Made by a program: the position numbers and the translations under genes. The notes under the pieces are model-generated. The model saw only the letters and a program-made list of their open reading frames with translations. It was not told the DNA's origin and did no database searches. A stretch of 64,000 bases of DNA. Origin: Candidatus Ruminococcus avistercoris. GTDB taxonomy: Bacteria; Bacillota; Clostridia; Lachnospirales; Lachnospiraceae. The stretch's first letter is position 1; each line of letters begins with the position of its first letter. The stretch is from the NCBI GenBank assembly GCA_019120315.1, contig DWVJ01000037.1, positions 1 to 64,000 on the forward strand, in the 5' to 3' direction. Below, in pieces: positions 7,292 through 16,337 of the stretch.

Positions 7292-10054
7292 CTATAGATT
7301 TTTCCTTCTGCGGTACAATACATACATCGGCAAAAATAGGATCAATACGATTCCGCCGAATGTATACCATATAGTACCCGGCCCTCCGGTATCGGGCAGT
7401 TTGGGCCGGCAGGTGTTGGTGAAAAGAACGGTACTGTTCTTTCCGACCGGTGTCGTACCTGTCACCTCTGCAGACTGATTGGGATTTCCATTATCTATCA
7501 TGCTGCTGACCGTAAACCCGTCTGCATTGGTTTCTTTGATGGTGTAATGGGTCCCGTGCTGCAGATAATCGATAATCACATATTCGTCGGCCTTGAGCTT
7601 GAAAGTTCCTTTTCCGTCGCTTAAAAGCGAACTCTCAATATGCTGACCATCCGGGCTGTACCGGGCGATGGAGTAGTCCGATCCCTGTGCCGATCCGTCA
7701 TCCGACCAGATGCTGATATCAAAACTGAACTCTGTATTGGGATCCGCATCACCCACAACCTCTTTTTGAACCTTCAGCTGACCGTTCTGATAAGTCGGCG
7801 GTACGGAAGAAACAGAAGGCAGTGTAAACTGCATGTAGCAGGTGGAGCCGGAAAGGCCTCGCTCGGTGTAATAGAACTTGAGCGTGTGTTTGCCGGCATC
7901 ACCTTTTGCGATATAGTCCCACAGGTTCACGTATGCGCCGACGGAACTGTGCACACCGCCGATATCACATACGAGACGGCCGTCCAGGAATACCCACATA
8001 TCGTCATCACCGAAGAAGTAATACTCCAGCGGACCCACATAGTCCTCCGTCAGTTCAAACTCGACACTGTACTGCATGCCGAACATGTTGTTGTGATCTA
8101 ATCCGTCGTCGCTGGGCGGGAAAAGCTTATCGCCGTCATAACCGGAATACTCTCCTCGATCCATATAGTTTCCCGTAAGACCGTCCCTGCCGGGCCGACT
8201 GTCCATCGGCCAGAAGTTGTTGGTCCAGATATGGGTATAGGGATCCTTTCCGGGAGTCTGAGGGTTGTTAAAGTACTCCAGCCCGTCCAGATTCGCACCC
8301 TTTACCGAACTTAAAGTATACGTGTCGCCGGAACGATTGAATCCCAGAGACCAGTCGGTATAAGTACTCTTACCGGTTGCGCTTCCGTCATCGAAAAGCT
8401 TCGGGGCGTTGACACCATCTGCATATATAATATGTCCCTCGCTGTCCAGTCCGGTCACCAGACCGAAAGTACAGCCCTGCAGCCCGCCACCGGAACGGTT
8501 ATACTGGTTAAGTGTATTTCCCTGCCAGTTTTCGTTTTCAAGTCCCGTCCCGCTGTTGGCATTTCCAAATGCCAATTTAGCGCCGGAGCCGGTATAGTTG
8601 CTGCCGCTGTTGATACCGTGCGATCCATTCGTTCCATCCCACGTAGTACGGCCATCATCGGTGATGTCGTAGTCGTAGAACGTGGCCGCATTGTCATAAG
8701 CGCTTTCCGTCTGGTTGGCTACCAAACGAATGACCGTTCCCTCTTCGATGAGAATCGTGTACGGCTCATTGGCCTTGTCCGGGTTGTTGGTGAAGTGGAG
8801 CTCCGTCGCTCCCACGATGCCCTTATGTACCTCCCAGTCTGCCTCGTTTGTGCTCGATGCATCTTTTCCTTCTTTGAGCACCCAGACCTCGTTGGCGGTG
8901 TAGTTGCCGTTATCACGGAAAATATTCACATAAGGTAAGCTGGGCGCACTGAAGTAGTCATACTCATTGGCAGTGTAGAGCTCGGTAAGTTCCATATGGG
9001 TGCGAATCTCACGCTTACCGTTGCCAACGTCCTCAAGGAACAGACCTGTGACTGGAACGGAGCCACCGTTGGTGGGCAGGTTTCCACCCTGGTTATTGCC
9101 ACCGTTGTCGGTATCGAGGATCTGCAGATAGCCGTCGTCTTCCCTGACCGTCATCTCGAGATTCGCATAGTACTGCACGGTGAACTTCGGATTGAGCGCA
9201 GAGCGTGCCGACACCAGCAGCATCCGGTTTTTGCTGTCCACCGGCACGGTGAGAACCGGCGCTTCTTCTGCATCTGCTTCGATCCGAACCGACCCCAGTT
9301 CTTTTACTTCATCTTCAGCGCTCTGCAAAGCGGTAAGTTCCACGCCAGTCTCCGCTTCCGGAGCAATTTTCTCAACGCCCTCCGCCGTCTGTGCAGCGGC
9401 CAGAAGCAGCGGTTCCATGGGTGTGATATCCGCCGTAATCCTACAGTCGGAGACATCCAGTTCCTGATCCTGGTAATAAAAATCCAACTCCACTGCGGAA
9501 ACACTTACTGTTTCTTCTTCACTGCCATCCTCTTCGTTATAAGCTACCACCGCCTGATATTCCTGCTGGCTCTCTTCCAGAGGAATCGTCTGCATGGTTA
9601 CCGCATTATTGCTTTCCCCGGAAAACTCTCCTTCCGTTTCCGATACGACCGACGCAGTTCCCTCCACCGTCACTGCCACGGAAATATCTTCATTCTCATA
9701 ATGGAACGTCTGATTCAGCTCCACCGTTCCTTCCGTCGGATCAGCCTGCGGCTCCGTCACCAGTATTTCGTCGTCTCCGGAAACTATCACTTCATCGATG
9801 GGATCCCTTTCGCTTCCATTTTCCTTTGAAATATCCGCCGCGGATTCTTCGACCTCCGGAAGATGTTCCACATTTTCAGATTCTGTGCTTACAGACCCTT
9901 CCTCTTCAGCCAATGTCGCTGCCGTAAGCATCTGAGGACAAGCCGCCCAGAGCATAACCATGACCATCAGACAGCTGACCGCAGCCTTCCAGCATTTCTT
10001 CCGACGGCACATCTGCAGATGATCCGCCGTCCGATGCAGTATCTTCCCTTTCAT
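7292..10054 (-). CDS. large LPXTG surface protein, probable pilus tip adhesin
   Basis: First gene of the pilus operon, 920 residues. Signal sequence with basic start (MKGKILHRTADHL) and hydrophobic core at about 24-45; an acidic, Ser/Thr/Glu-rich stretch (about 50-250); then a region resembling the fibro-slime/PA14-like fold, including EYYFFGDDDMWVFLDGRLV at about 690-710 and HTLKFYYTERG. A Cna-B-like domain with E-box-like YTIKETNADGF precedes LPDTG (886-890), a membrane helix and a basic tail. Ligand binding is inferred from position and architecture. ATG at 10054 follows GGAGG by seven bases. The backbone pilin starts 68 bases downstream. Confidence 0.88.
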   Translation of the reverse strand: MKGKILHRTADHLQMCRRKKCWKAAVSCLMVMVMLWAACPQMLTAATLAEEEGSVSTESENVEHLPEVEESAADISKENGSERDPIDEVIVSGDDEILVTEPQADPTEGTVELNQTFHYENEDISVAVTVEGTASVVSETEGEFSGESNNAVTMQTIPLEESQQEYQAVVAYNEEDGSEEETVSVSAVELDFYYQDQELDVSDCRITADITPMEPLLLAAAQTAEGVEKIAPEAETGVELTALQSAEDEVKELGSVRIEADAEEAPVLTVPVDSKNRMLLVSARSALNPKFTVQYYANLEMTVREDDGYLQILDTDNGGNNQGGNLPTNGGSVPVTGLFLEDVGNGKREIRTHMELTELYTANEYDYFSAPSLPYVNIFRDNGNYTANEVWVLKEGKDASSTNEADWEVHKGIVGATELHFTNNPDKANEPYTILIEEGTVIRLVANQTESAYDNAATFYDYDITDDGRTTWDGTNGSHGINSGSNYTGSGAKLAFGNANSGTGLENENWQGNTLNQYNRSGGGLQGCTFGLVTGLDSEGHIIYADGVNAPKLFDDGSATGKSTYTDWSLGFNRSGDTYTLSSVKGANLDGLEYFNNPQTPGKDPYTHIWTNNFWPMDSRPGRDGLTGNYMDRGEYSGYDGDKLFPPSDDGLDHNNMFGMQYSVEFELTEDYVGPLEYYFFGDDDMWVFLDGRLVCDIGGVHSSVGAYVNLWDYIAKGDAGKHTLKFYYTERGLSGSTCYMQFTLPSVSSVPPTYQNGQLKVQKEVVGDADPNTEFSFDISIWSDDGSAQGSDYSIARYSPDGQHIESSLLSDGKGTFKLKADEYVIIDYLQHGTHYTIKETNADGFTVSSMIDNGNPNQSAEVTGTTPVGKNSTVLFTNTCRPKLPDTGGPGTIWYTFGGIVLILFLPMYVLYRRRKNL

Positions 10055-10321
10055 AATGCAACCTCCAACCTTTCTCTGATTTATTCCCGTTTCATATCAC
10101 ATTCTTTTTCTTATTCCAGCGGTTCCAAAATCAGACTTTTATTCCCAAAGAGAGTATACTAATTAAAGCGGAGATGACTGCACCAGAGGGTCACGCATAA
10201 ATTGTGCATCTGTAGGAATCTTTGCAGGATATCACTGCTTTTTACTTGACTGTTAAACGTATGTATTTTCCGACATCTGGATGGTTTCCAAACTCTACCT
10301 TTAAATCCATAAAATGAATAT
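10055..10321. promoter_or_regulatory. upstream region of the pilus operon
   Basis: 267 bases between the recombinase stop and the tip adhesin start. A possible minus-strand -10 (TATACT, about 10154-10159) is visible, but its -35 is poor, which fits a regulated promoter. TTATTCC occurs three times at 28-30 base spacing (10081, 10111, 10139). I looked for paired inverted recombination sites and found none that were convincing. Confidence 0.35.
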
Positions 10322-10933
10322 TTATTGCTCTTTTGAATATATTCGGTTCCACTTCAAAAAGGTACTGTGCGCCACCCCCAGCTTCTGTGCCGCTTTTCTG
10401 GCAGAAATCTTGCCAGCCAGATAGTTTTTTCGCAGAGCAGGAAATTCATCCGGCACAACCATCCGTTTTCTGCCGAATTTCACGCCCCGCGCTTTGGCCG
10501 CCGCGATCCCTTCCGCCTGTCTCTGACGGATATTGTCACGTTCTACCTGAGCCACATAACTTAAAATCTGCAGCACCAGATCCGATACGAACCTTCCCGT
10601 CAGATCCTCTCCTTTGCTGCGCGTATCCAAAAGCGGCATATCCAACACTACAATATCCGCCTGCTTTTCCCTGGTAATCACCCTCCACTGATCCAGAATC
10701 TCCGTATAATTCCGTCCCAGCCGGTCGATGGACTTGATTACCAGCGTACTTCCGGGACACAGTCGTTTCAGGAGTTTCCTGTACTGGGGCCTGTTAAAAT
10801 CTTTTCCGCTGAGCTTATCCATATAAATATGTTCCTGCGGCACCATAAATTCCCGCAGCGCGATCATCTGCCTGTCTTCCTTTTGTTCTTTCGTGGATAC
10901 GCGGACATATCCATAAACCGTCGTTTCCTGCAT
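10322..10933 (-). CDS. serine recombinase (resolvase/invertase family)
   Basis: Site-specific recombinase of 203 residues. The N-terminal catalytic domain has Ser13 in YVRVSTKEQ, the DRLGRN motif, and the conserved VERDNIRQRQAEGIAAAKARG helix linking to the C-terminus. The last 45 residues form a helix-turn-helix (ISARKAAQKLGVAHSTFLKW). All catalytic landmarks are present, so it is probably active. The ATG at 10933 has AGGAGG seven bases upstream; the longer open frame has no better start. It sits alone between the rsmI terminator and the pilus operon and reads toward the pilus genes, so control of that locus or a mobile-element remnant are both possible. Confidence 0.9.
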   Translation of the reverse strand: MQETTVYGYVRVSTKEQKEDRQMIALREFMVPQEHIYMDKLSGKDFNRPQYRKLLKRLCPGSTLVIKSIDRLGRNYTEILDQWRVITREKQADIVVLDMPLLDTRSKGEDLTGRFVSDLVLQILSYVAQVERDNIRQRQAEGIAAAKARGVKFGRKRMVVPDEFPALRKNYLAGKISARKAAQKLGVAHSTFLKWNRIYSKEQ

Positions 10934-11002
10934 GGCGATTCCTCCTGTTTTTCCCTTAGTGTATGCCGTTTCCGATACTTTATAAACAATCCGGACAAAC
11001 AT

Positions 11003-11042
11003 AAAAAAAGAGAAGAACTGCTTCAATAAACAATTCTTCTCC
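11003..11042 (-). terminator. terminator after rsmI
   Basis: Minus-strand GGAGAAGAA ... TTCTTCTC stem followed by seven T. Closes the 16.3-11.06 kb operon. Confidence 0.8.
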
Positions 11043-11058
11043 CTGCAATGACCTATCT

Positions 11059-11904
11059 TTATTCTGTTGTTTCCAGCAGCTGCCGGTATATTTCTCTTTT
11101 TGGTACGCCCCGGTCTTTCGCCACCTGCCTCATGGCCTCCTTCCGGTTCAGTCCCTGCTTTTCATAAAGAGCCATATGCTCCGCAAGCGGCATATCCTCC
11201 CAGCGGGCAATATCCTGCGCCTGAATTTCTTCCAGGCTTTTCCCGGCGATCACCAGCACGCATTCCCCTTTCACCGGCTCTTCCTGCACCTGCGATTTCA
11301 GCCGGCTGACGGAAGAACGGTGCACCGTCTCATGTTTCTTTGTCAGTTCTCTGACCAGAGACACCTGCCGGTCTCCCAGCACCTCCTCCAGCTCTCCCAG
11401 CGTTCTCGCCAGTCGATGGGGCGCTTCATATATTACAATGGTCCGGGTTTCCTCCTTCAACTCTTCCAGAATGCGGCGCCGTTCCTTTTTATCCGCCGGC
11501 AGAAAAGCTTCAAAGCAAAACCTTCTGGTGGGCAGTCCGGAAATCGTCAGAGCCGTGACGCAGGCCGCCGGTCCCGGAAGGGAAGTCACCGGTATCTGTT
11601 CCTCATAGCACATGGCCACCAGTTCTTCCCCCGGATCAGAAATACCAGGAGTCCCTGCATCGGTGATCAGCGCCACCGTCATGCCTTCCTGCATTTTCCG
11701 GATCAGATACTTTCCTTTTTCTATCTTATTATATTCATGATAACTGGTGAGCGGTGTTTTAATATCAAAATGATTCAGCAGCTTCCTGCTGTTTCTCGTA
11801 TCCTCCGCCGCGATCAGATCAACCTCTTTCAGCGTCCTTAAAACCCGCAGCGTGATATCTTCCAGGTTGCCGATGGGTGTGGCGCACAAATACAGTCCTG
11901 TCAT
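11059..11904 (-). CDS. rsmI: 16S rRNA (cytidine-1402-2'-O)-methyltransferase
   Basis: Tetrapyrrole-methylase-fold enzyme that 2'-O-methylates C1402 in the decoding centre using SAM. The 281 residues begin MTGLYLCATPIGNLEDITLR and carry the family signatures AEDTRNSRKLLNHF, ALITDAGTPGISDPGEELV and LPGPAACVTALTISGLPT, with a C-terminal helical region. The start overlaps the stop of the preceding gene by four bases (ATGA). It ends the operon that begins with the gmk-like gene, matching its position in the Bacillus holB-yaaT-yabB-rsmI block. Confidence 0.96.
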   Translation of the reverse strand: MTGLYLCATPIGNLEDITLRVLRTLKEVDLIAAEDTRNSRKLLNHFDIKTPLTSYHEYNKIEKGKYLIRKMQEGMTVALITDAGTPGISDPGEELVAMCYEEQIPVTSLPGPAACVTALTISGLPTRRFCFEAFLPADKKERRRILEELKEETRTIVIYEAPHRLARTLGELEEVLGDRQVSLVRELTKKHETVHRSSVSRLKSQVQEEPVKGECVLVIAGKSLEEIQAQDIARWEDMPLAEHMALYEKQGLNRKEAMRQVAKDRGVPKREIYRQLLETTE

Positions 11905-13064
11905 ACGCCTTCACCCTCTGCCTGCTCTTTTTTCCTCGCCAGCCGGTTGTTGACAAATTCCCGGAACAGCGTATACAAGATAGATACGATGGGGATAAAA
12001 ATCAGCATACCTACGATTCCCATCAGGCTGCCGCCAAGGGTAACCGCCATCAGCACCCACATGGACGGAAGTCCCACGGAATTGCCCACCACATGGGGAT
12101 AGATAAAGTTTCCTTCAATCTGCTGCAGAATCAGGAACATGATGATAAAGCCCAGCGCCTGCATGGGATTTACCATCAGAATCAGAAAAGCTCCCACGAA
12201 GCAGCCGATAAACGCTCCGAAAATGGGAATCAGCGCAGTAAAAGCAATCAGCACTGCCACCAAAATCGCATAGGGGAATCCGAAAATATTCATGGCAATG
12301 AAAAACATCAGCCCCAGAATCATCGCTTCCACACACTGGCCGGCAAAGAAATTCAAGAATGTCCGGTACGTAAGACTGAAAATCCGCTGTACCCGTCCGG
12401 CATATTTCACCGGCAAAAGCGCCATACAGGCTTTTTGGGCCTGCCGTTTCAGCTTTTCCTTCTGCAGCACCACGTAACAGGCAAACACAAACCCGATGAC
12501 AAAATTACTGACAGCGCTGACCAGAGATTTCACAATACCGTATGTGGAACTCAAAAGATTGCTCGCTCCTGTCTGCACAAAATCCACCACAGAATTTATC
12601 ACCCGGTCCCAGTCGATCTGAAGTTCCCGGGAAATGGTATTCATCATCTCATTATCCTTTGACAGCTCGTTGAGCCATGTTTCCACCTGGGGAATGAAAT
12701 TGGCAATGGTTTTGCCAAGCCCCATAACCGTATCGCCCAGCTGCGGCACCACGACAAACATAACAAGGAATACCACTCCGAAAATAACCAGTATGGAGAT
12801 GATCAGACTTACCGGACGGGCTATCTTTCCCGATATTTTCCGATCCTTCATATACCGGTTGCCAAACAGATGCACTTCAAAAAAGGTGGTAACGGCATTG
12901 AGCAAAAAGGCAATCCCGCCGCCCAAAATAAAGGGAAACGCGATATTCAGGCAGAATCCCGCCGCCCGGAATAACGTGTCGTAATTTACCAGCGCCACTA
13001 CCAGAAGAGCAGTAAATAAAATCAAGCCCCGTATTTTTTTCAAAGTCTCTTTATCCAGATTCAC
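11901..13064 (-). CDS. AI-2E family transporter (PerM/YtvI-like membrane protein)
   Basis: Polytopic membrane protein of 387 residues with about seven to eight helices. The family order is visible: two N-terminal helices, a pair near 70-105, a hydrophilic insert (about 105-165), then VSAVSNFVIGFVFACYVVLQKEKL and the conserved C-terminal block FTALIPIFGAFIGCFVGAFLILMVNP followed by GNFIYPHVVGNSVGLPSMWVLMAV. Members export small molecules or ions; the name comes from E. coli TqsA and does not prove AI-2 transport. It is coupled by ATGA overlaps to both neighbours (trmN6-like and rsmI), an insertion relative to the Bacillus order. Confidence 0.9.
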   Translation of the reverse strand: MNLDKETLKKIRGLILFTALLVVALVNYDTLFRAAGFCLNIAFPFILGGGIAFLLNAVTTFFEVHLFGNRYMKDRKISGKIARPVSLIISILVIFGVVFLVMFVVVPQLGDTVMGLGKTIANFIPQVETWLNELSKDNEMMNTISRELQIDWDRVINSVVDFVQTGASNLLSSTYGIVKSLVSAVSNFVIGFVFACYVVLQKEKLKRQAQKACMALLPVKYAGRVQRIFSLTYRTFLNFFAGQCVEAMILGLMFFIAMNIFGFPYAILVAVLIAFTALIPIFGAFIGCFVGAFLILMVNPMQALGFIIMFLILQQIEGNFIYPHVVGNSVGLPSMWVLMAVTLGGSLMGIVGMLIFIPIVSILYTLFREFVNNRLARKKEQAEGEGV

Positions 13065-13810
13065 GAAACCTTGTCACTCCTTCCATATATCTGCAGAATA
13101 TCATCACTGTAAACCCCCGGCTCTCGGTATACGATCAGCGGCTTTTCCACCGTAATCCTCGGATTGCCGCCTTTAAGCCCTTCCACCAGAACCATATTCG
13201 GCTCTTTATCCACATAGGGATGAACCAGCCGCATCCGTTTCGGTTCCAGATGATACTTTACCATCAGGCTGAAGATCTCCGCCAGCCGGAAAGGGCGGTG
13301 AACCATATAAAATCTTCCTTTCTCTTCCAATACCAGCGACGCTTCCCGAATCACTTCCTCCAAAGTACACAAAACCTCATGGCGTGCAATGGTTCGGGAA
13401 GAACGGTCGTTGGTAAGCCCGTGTCCGCCCGTCATATAGGGCGGATTTACAGTAACCGCAGAAAAAGAGGCCTTCCCGAATAAGTCTGCGGCCTCTTTGA
13501 TATCTCCCGTTACGATCTGGATCACTTCGTCCAGATGATTCCAGGCGACGCTTCGTCTGGCAAGCGCTGCGCTTTTTTCCTGTATCTCCAGGCCGGTAAT
13601 GTGCACCTGCTGATGCCTGGCTGCAAGCAGGATAGGAACGATCCCGTTGCCGCTTCCCATATCCAGCACCTGCGCTCCCTTCTTCAACCTGGCAAACCAT
13701 GCCAGAAGCACCGCGTCAATGCCAAAACAAAAATCGCTTTCATCCTGTATAATCTCATATCCGTTCTGAAGATCGTCCAGGCGTTCTCCCTGTGCTAAGC
13801 GTAATTCCAT
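13061..13810 (-). CDS. tRNA1(Val) (adenine37-N6)-methyltransferase-like
   Basis: Class I SAM-dependent methyltransferase of 249 residues, the YabB/TrmN6 family that modifies A37 of a tRNA. The SAM site VLDMGSGNGIVPILLA (about 49-64) and the adenine-N6 motif NPPYM (about 138-142) are intact. The C-terminus has the family KPLIVYREPGVYSDDI ending. It is preceded by ricT and followed by the AI-2E gene with a four-base overlap. Substrate is inferred from family and synteny; a general RNA N6-adenine methylase remains possible. Confidence 0.87.
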   Translation of the reverse strand: MELRLAQGERLDDLQNGYEIIQDESDFCFGIDAVLLAWFARLKKGAQVLDMGSGNGIVPILLAARHQQVHITGLEIQEKSAALARRSVAWNHLDEVIQIVTGDIKEAADLFGKASFSAVTVNPPYMTGGHGLTNDRSSRTIARHEVLCTLEEVIREASLVLEEKGRFYMVHRPFRLAEIFSLMVKYHLEPKRMRLVHPYVDKEPNMVLVEGLKGGNPRITVEKPLIVYREPGVYSDDILQIYGRSDKVS

Positions 13811-13826
13811 TCGTATGCTTTTTCTC

Positions 13827-14708
13827 CTACTCTTCCAGCCCGGCCAGTTCCTTCATTTCTTCTTTCGTCAGCTTCACTTTATCCTTCTTACTCTGCCTTG
13901 GCTTAAACTTCAGCTCCTCCACCGGATACTCCCGGATCTCTTTTTCATCCCCGGCATCCACCAGGACTTTCACCAGCTGGCGCAGAACATTCACACTCTG
14001 CACCTCTCCTTTCAATCCTTCCGGCGTGACCACCCGGTCTCCCAGACCCGGCAGTTTTTTATTCAGATACTCATAGGTCTCCTGCTCATTTTTCAAGCAG
14101 CACATCAGCCGTCCGCATACCCCGGAAATCTTGGTAGGATTCAAAGACAGGTTTTGCTCCTTGGCCATTTTGATGGACACGGGGACAAACTCGGAAAGAT
14201 AAGTATGACAGCACAACGGCCGCCCGCAGATACCGATCCCTCCCAGAATCTTAGTCTCATCCCGCACTCCGATCTGCCTTAACTCGATCCTCGTCTTAAA
14301 AACAGCCGCCAAATCCTTTACCAGCTCACGAAAATCAATCCGCCCGTCAGCGGTGAAATAAAACAGCACCTTATTATTATCAAAGGTATATTCCGCATCG
14401 ATCAGTTTCATATCCAGATCGTGCTTTTGAATTTTCTTCAGACAGATCTCATAAGCTTCTTTTTCTTTCTTCCGGTTATTTTCTTCTTTCTCCTGATCTT
14501 TTTTCGTCGCAACGCGGATGACATCCTTCAGCGGCTGTACCACCTTGCTATCCTCTACCTCCTTGGGCCCCAGGACCACACGGCCAAATTCCACTCCTCT
14601 GGCCGTCTCCACGATCACGGCATCTCCTGTTTTTATCTGAAAATTCTTGGGGTTAAAGTAATATATCTTCCCCACATTACGGAATCTGACTCCGATTATC
14701 TTTACCAT
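13827..14708 (-). CDS. ricT: PSP1-domain protein RicT (YaaT)
   Basis: Cytosolic protein of 293 residues. In Bacillus, RicT with RicA and RicF controls mRNA maturation by RNase Y and sporulation entry. The PSP1 core is clear: a basic helical segment (KKDQEKEENNRKKEKE), LFYFTADGRIDFRELVKDLA, RQIGVRDETKILGGIGICGR, then LCCHTYLSEFVPVSIKMAKEQNLSLNPTKISGVCGRLMCCL. The cysteines at ICGRPLCC and VCGRLMCC match the Fe-S ligand region of the RicAFT complex. It sits between holB and the methyltransferase, as in Bacillus. No RicA or RicF gene is in this window. Confidence 0.95.
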   Translation of the reverse strand: MVKIIGVRFRNVGKIYYFNPKNFQIKTGDAVIVETARGVEFGRVVLGPKEVEDSKVVQPLKDVIRVATKKDQEKEENNRKKEKEAYEICLKKIQKHDLDMKLIDAEYTFDNNKVLFYFTADGRIDFRELVKDLAAVFKTRIELRQIGVRDETKILGGIGICGRPLCCHTYLSEFVPVSIKMAKEQNLSLNPTKISGVCGRLMCCLKNEQETYEYLNKKLPGLGDRVVTPEGLKGEVQSVNVLRQLVKVLVDAGDEKEIREYPVEELKFKPRQSKKDKVKLTKEEMKELAGLEE

Positions 14709-14712
14709 AATT

Positions 14713-15702
14713 CTAGTTCTCCCTGATTGTCAGAAATAAAAGCTCGAGCACCAGATCAAAGTTGACATTGGCCCGCAGCCGCACCTTGGCCTTTTCTATG
14801 GCCTCGATGATTAATTCCAGTCCCTCGTAGGAACTTTTCCTTGCCCGTTCTTTTATATAATTAATTTCCTGCTTAAACACCAGGCTGTCCACTTCTCTGG
14901 TAGCTTTAAACAGCAGCACGTCCCGAAACCACACCAGGAACAAATCCAGATAATCGTAAATATTCTGTTTATCCCTGGTCAGTTCCTTAATGGCATCCAC
15001 CATTTCATACAAATCGCCATCGCCGGAACGTTTCAAAATCTTCAGCGCATTCTGCGTCAGCTCTGAAAACTCCTGGCTGTCAGCCAGCTTCTTAGCCTTT
15101 CCGATATTGCCCTGGGCAATGGAAGCATCGATCTCTGCCTGATAATCCGGAATATGAAGACGCTCCATCAGATACTGTTTCACCATATCATCCCCCACCG
15201 ACTTGAGCGATAAAGTGACGCAGCGCGAGGTAATGGTGGGCAGCAACGCATCCAGATTATTGGTCAGCAGCAGAATCACCACATAGGAAGGCGGCTCTTC
15301 AATGGTTTTCAGCAGCGCATTCTGCGCCTGCAGCGTGAGAAGCTGCGCATCGCTGATGATATATATCTTATATGGACTGCTGTAAGGTTTTATGCCTGCA
15401 TCTGATATCAGCTGTCCCCGGATTTCTTCAATTCCGATGGAATTGGGCTTCTCATGGACAATATTAATGATATCCGGATGATTTTTACTCAGCGCTTTCT
15501 TACAGGAGGCACACTTCAGACATGGATCCACACCCTTTTCTTCGCACTGCAGGGTCATGGCAAACATGGTAGCCAGCAGTTTCTTCCCGGACCCGGTTTC
15601 TCCGTCAAAAATATATGCATGGGAAATTTTGTCCATACGGATAGCATTCTGCAGATGCTCAATCACATCTTTATGCCCCACTATCTGATCAAATCCTGTC
15701 AT
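14713..15702 (-). CDS. holB: DNA polymerase III subunit delta'
   Basis: Clamp-loader subunit of 329 residues. AAA+ fold with HAYIFDGETGSGKKLLA (modified P-loop), a zinc module with CLKCASCKKAL, and the conserved LLKTIEEPPSYVVILLLTN and TITSRC (SRC motif). The start at 15702 is eight bases after AGGAGG; a GTG at 15711 touches that site and is rejected. The gene ends four bases before ricT, so the two are tightly coupled. Confidence 0.95.
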   Translation of the reverse strand: MTGFDQIVGHKDVIEHLQNAIRMDKISHAYIFDGETGSGKKLLATMFAMTLQCEEKGVDPCLKCASCKKALSKNHPDIINIVHEKPNSIGIEEIRGQLISDAGIKPYSSPYKIYIISDAQLLTLQAQNALLKTIEEPPSYVVILLLTNNLDALLPTITSRCVTLSLKSVGDDMVKQYLMERLHIPDYQAEIDASIAQGNIGKAKKLADSQEFSELTQNALKILKRSGDGDLYEMVDAIKELTRDKQNIYDYLDLFLVWFRDVLLFKATREVDSLVFKQEINYIKERARKSSYEGLELIIEAIEKAKVRLRANVNFDLVLELLFLTIREN

Positions 15703-15728
15703 TCTCTCCACCTCCTGTATTCATGTGT

Positions 15729-16319
15729 TCAGTATAACATATCTTTGATGTAACTTTCAATCTCAGCAAGACATATCTTGCTGTCGTCGTTGACAAACCG
15801 ACGCCTGATACCGGCTTTTTGAATCTTCTCCTTTGAAAAATCTTCCTCGTCTGCCAGGAATCTCCGGCACATCTCCGCATATCTAGGATGTTCCTGCCCT
15901 CTCTCCCGCAAAAGAGCTCTCATCAGCCGTTCTCCCTCTTCTACCTCCACGTAAATCGGGCAGATACTCTCGCTGCCGAAATAATCCCGCATCTTTTGGT
16001 AGGATTCCAGAGTGCCGATCGCCAGGAAATTGCTGCGTTTTAGATCAATCTGCCCGTCGTCCGCTGTAAAGTAGATCCAGACTCCGTGTACGGTCTCATA
16101 GGATCTGGATTCGATCAGTTTCCCTTCTTCCCGCAATTCCCGGTACCGTTCTTCGTCTACAAAATAATATTCTCTTCCCTGCTCCTCCCCGTTCCGTGCA
16201 GGCCTTGTGGTGTACGGTATGATTCTCTTTAAATTCAGCTCTTTTTTCTGCAGCAGCATCCGGTAAATGCTGTCCTTCCCGGAGGCGCTTTTCCCCATAA
16301 TATAAAAAATTTTTCCCAT
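15729..16319 (-). CDS. guanylate kinase-family protein
   Basis: P-loop kinase of 196 residues. The P-loop reads MGKSASGKDSI (about 8-18) and the guanylate-kinase signature TTRPARNGEEQGREYYFV follows, with a lid region near RALLRERGQEHPRYAEMCRRF. A canonical Gmk is usually slightly longer and has a GPSGAGKGT-type loop, so this may be a paralogue with another nucleotide or regulatory role. It heads the holB-ricT-rsmI operon at the place where Bacillus has tmk, 26 bases before holB. Confidence 0.8.
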   Translation of the reverse strand: MGKIFYIMGKSASGKDSIYRMLLQKKELNLKRIIPYTTRPARNGEEQGREYYFVDEERYRELREEGKLIESRSYETVHGVWIYFTADDGQIDLKRSNFLAIGTLESYQKMRDYFGSESICPIYVEVEEGERLMRALLRERGQEHPRYAEMCRRFLADEEDFSKEKIQKAGIRRRFVNDDSKICLAEIESYIKDMLY

Positions 16320-16337
16320 GGTTCTCTCTTGCGTATA

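Noticed and set aside
8996-9829. 277-codon plus-strand open frame inside the tip adhesin
   Set aside because: Mirror of the adhesin gene; no start signal and composition of a shadow frame.
10055-10321. Invertible pilus promoter flanked by recombinase sites
   Set aside because: No inverted repeat pair of useful length was found; only short TTATTCC direct repeats and a weak GTGCAT/TGCAC pairing.
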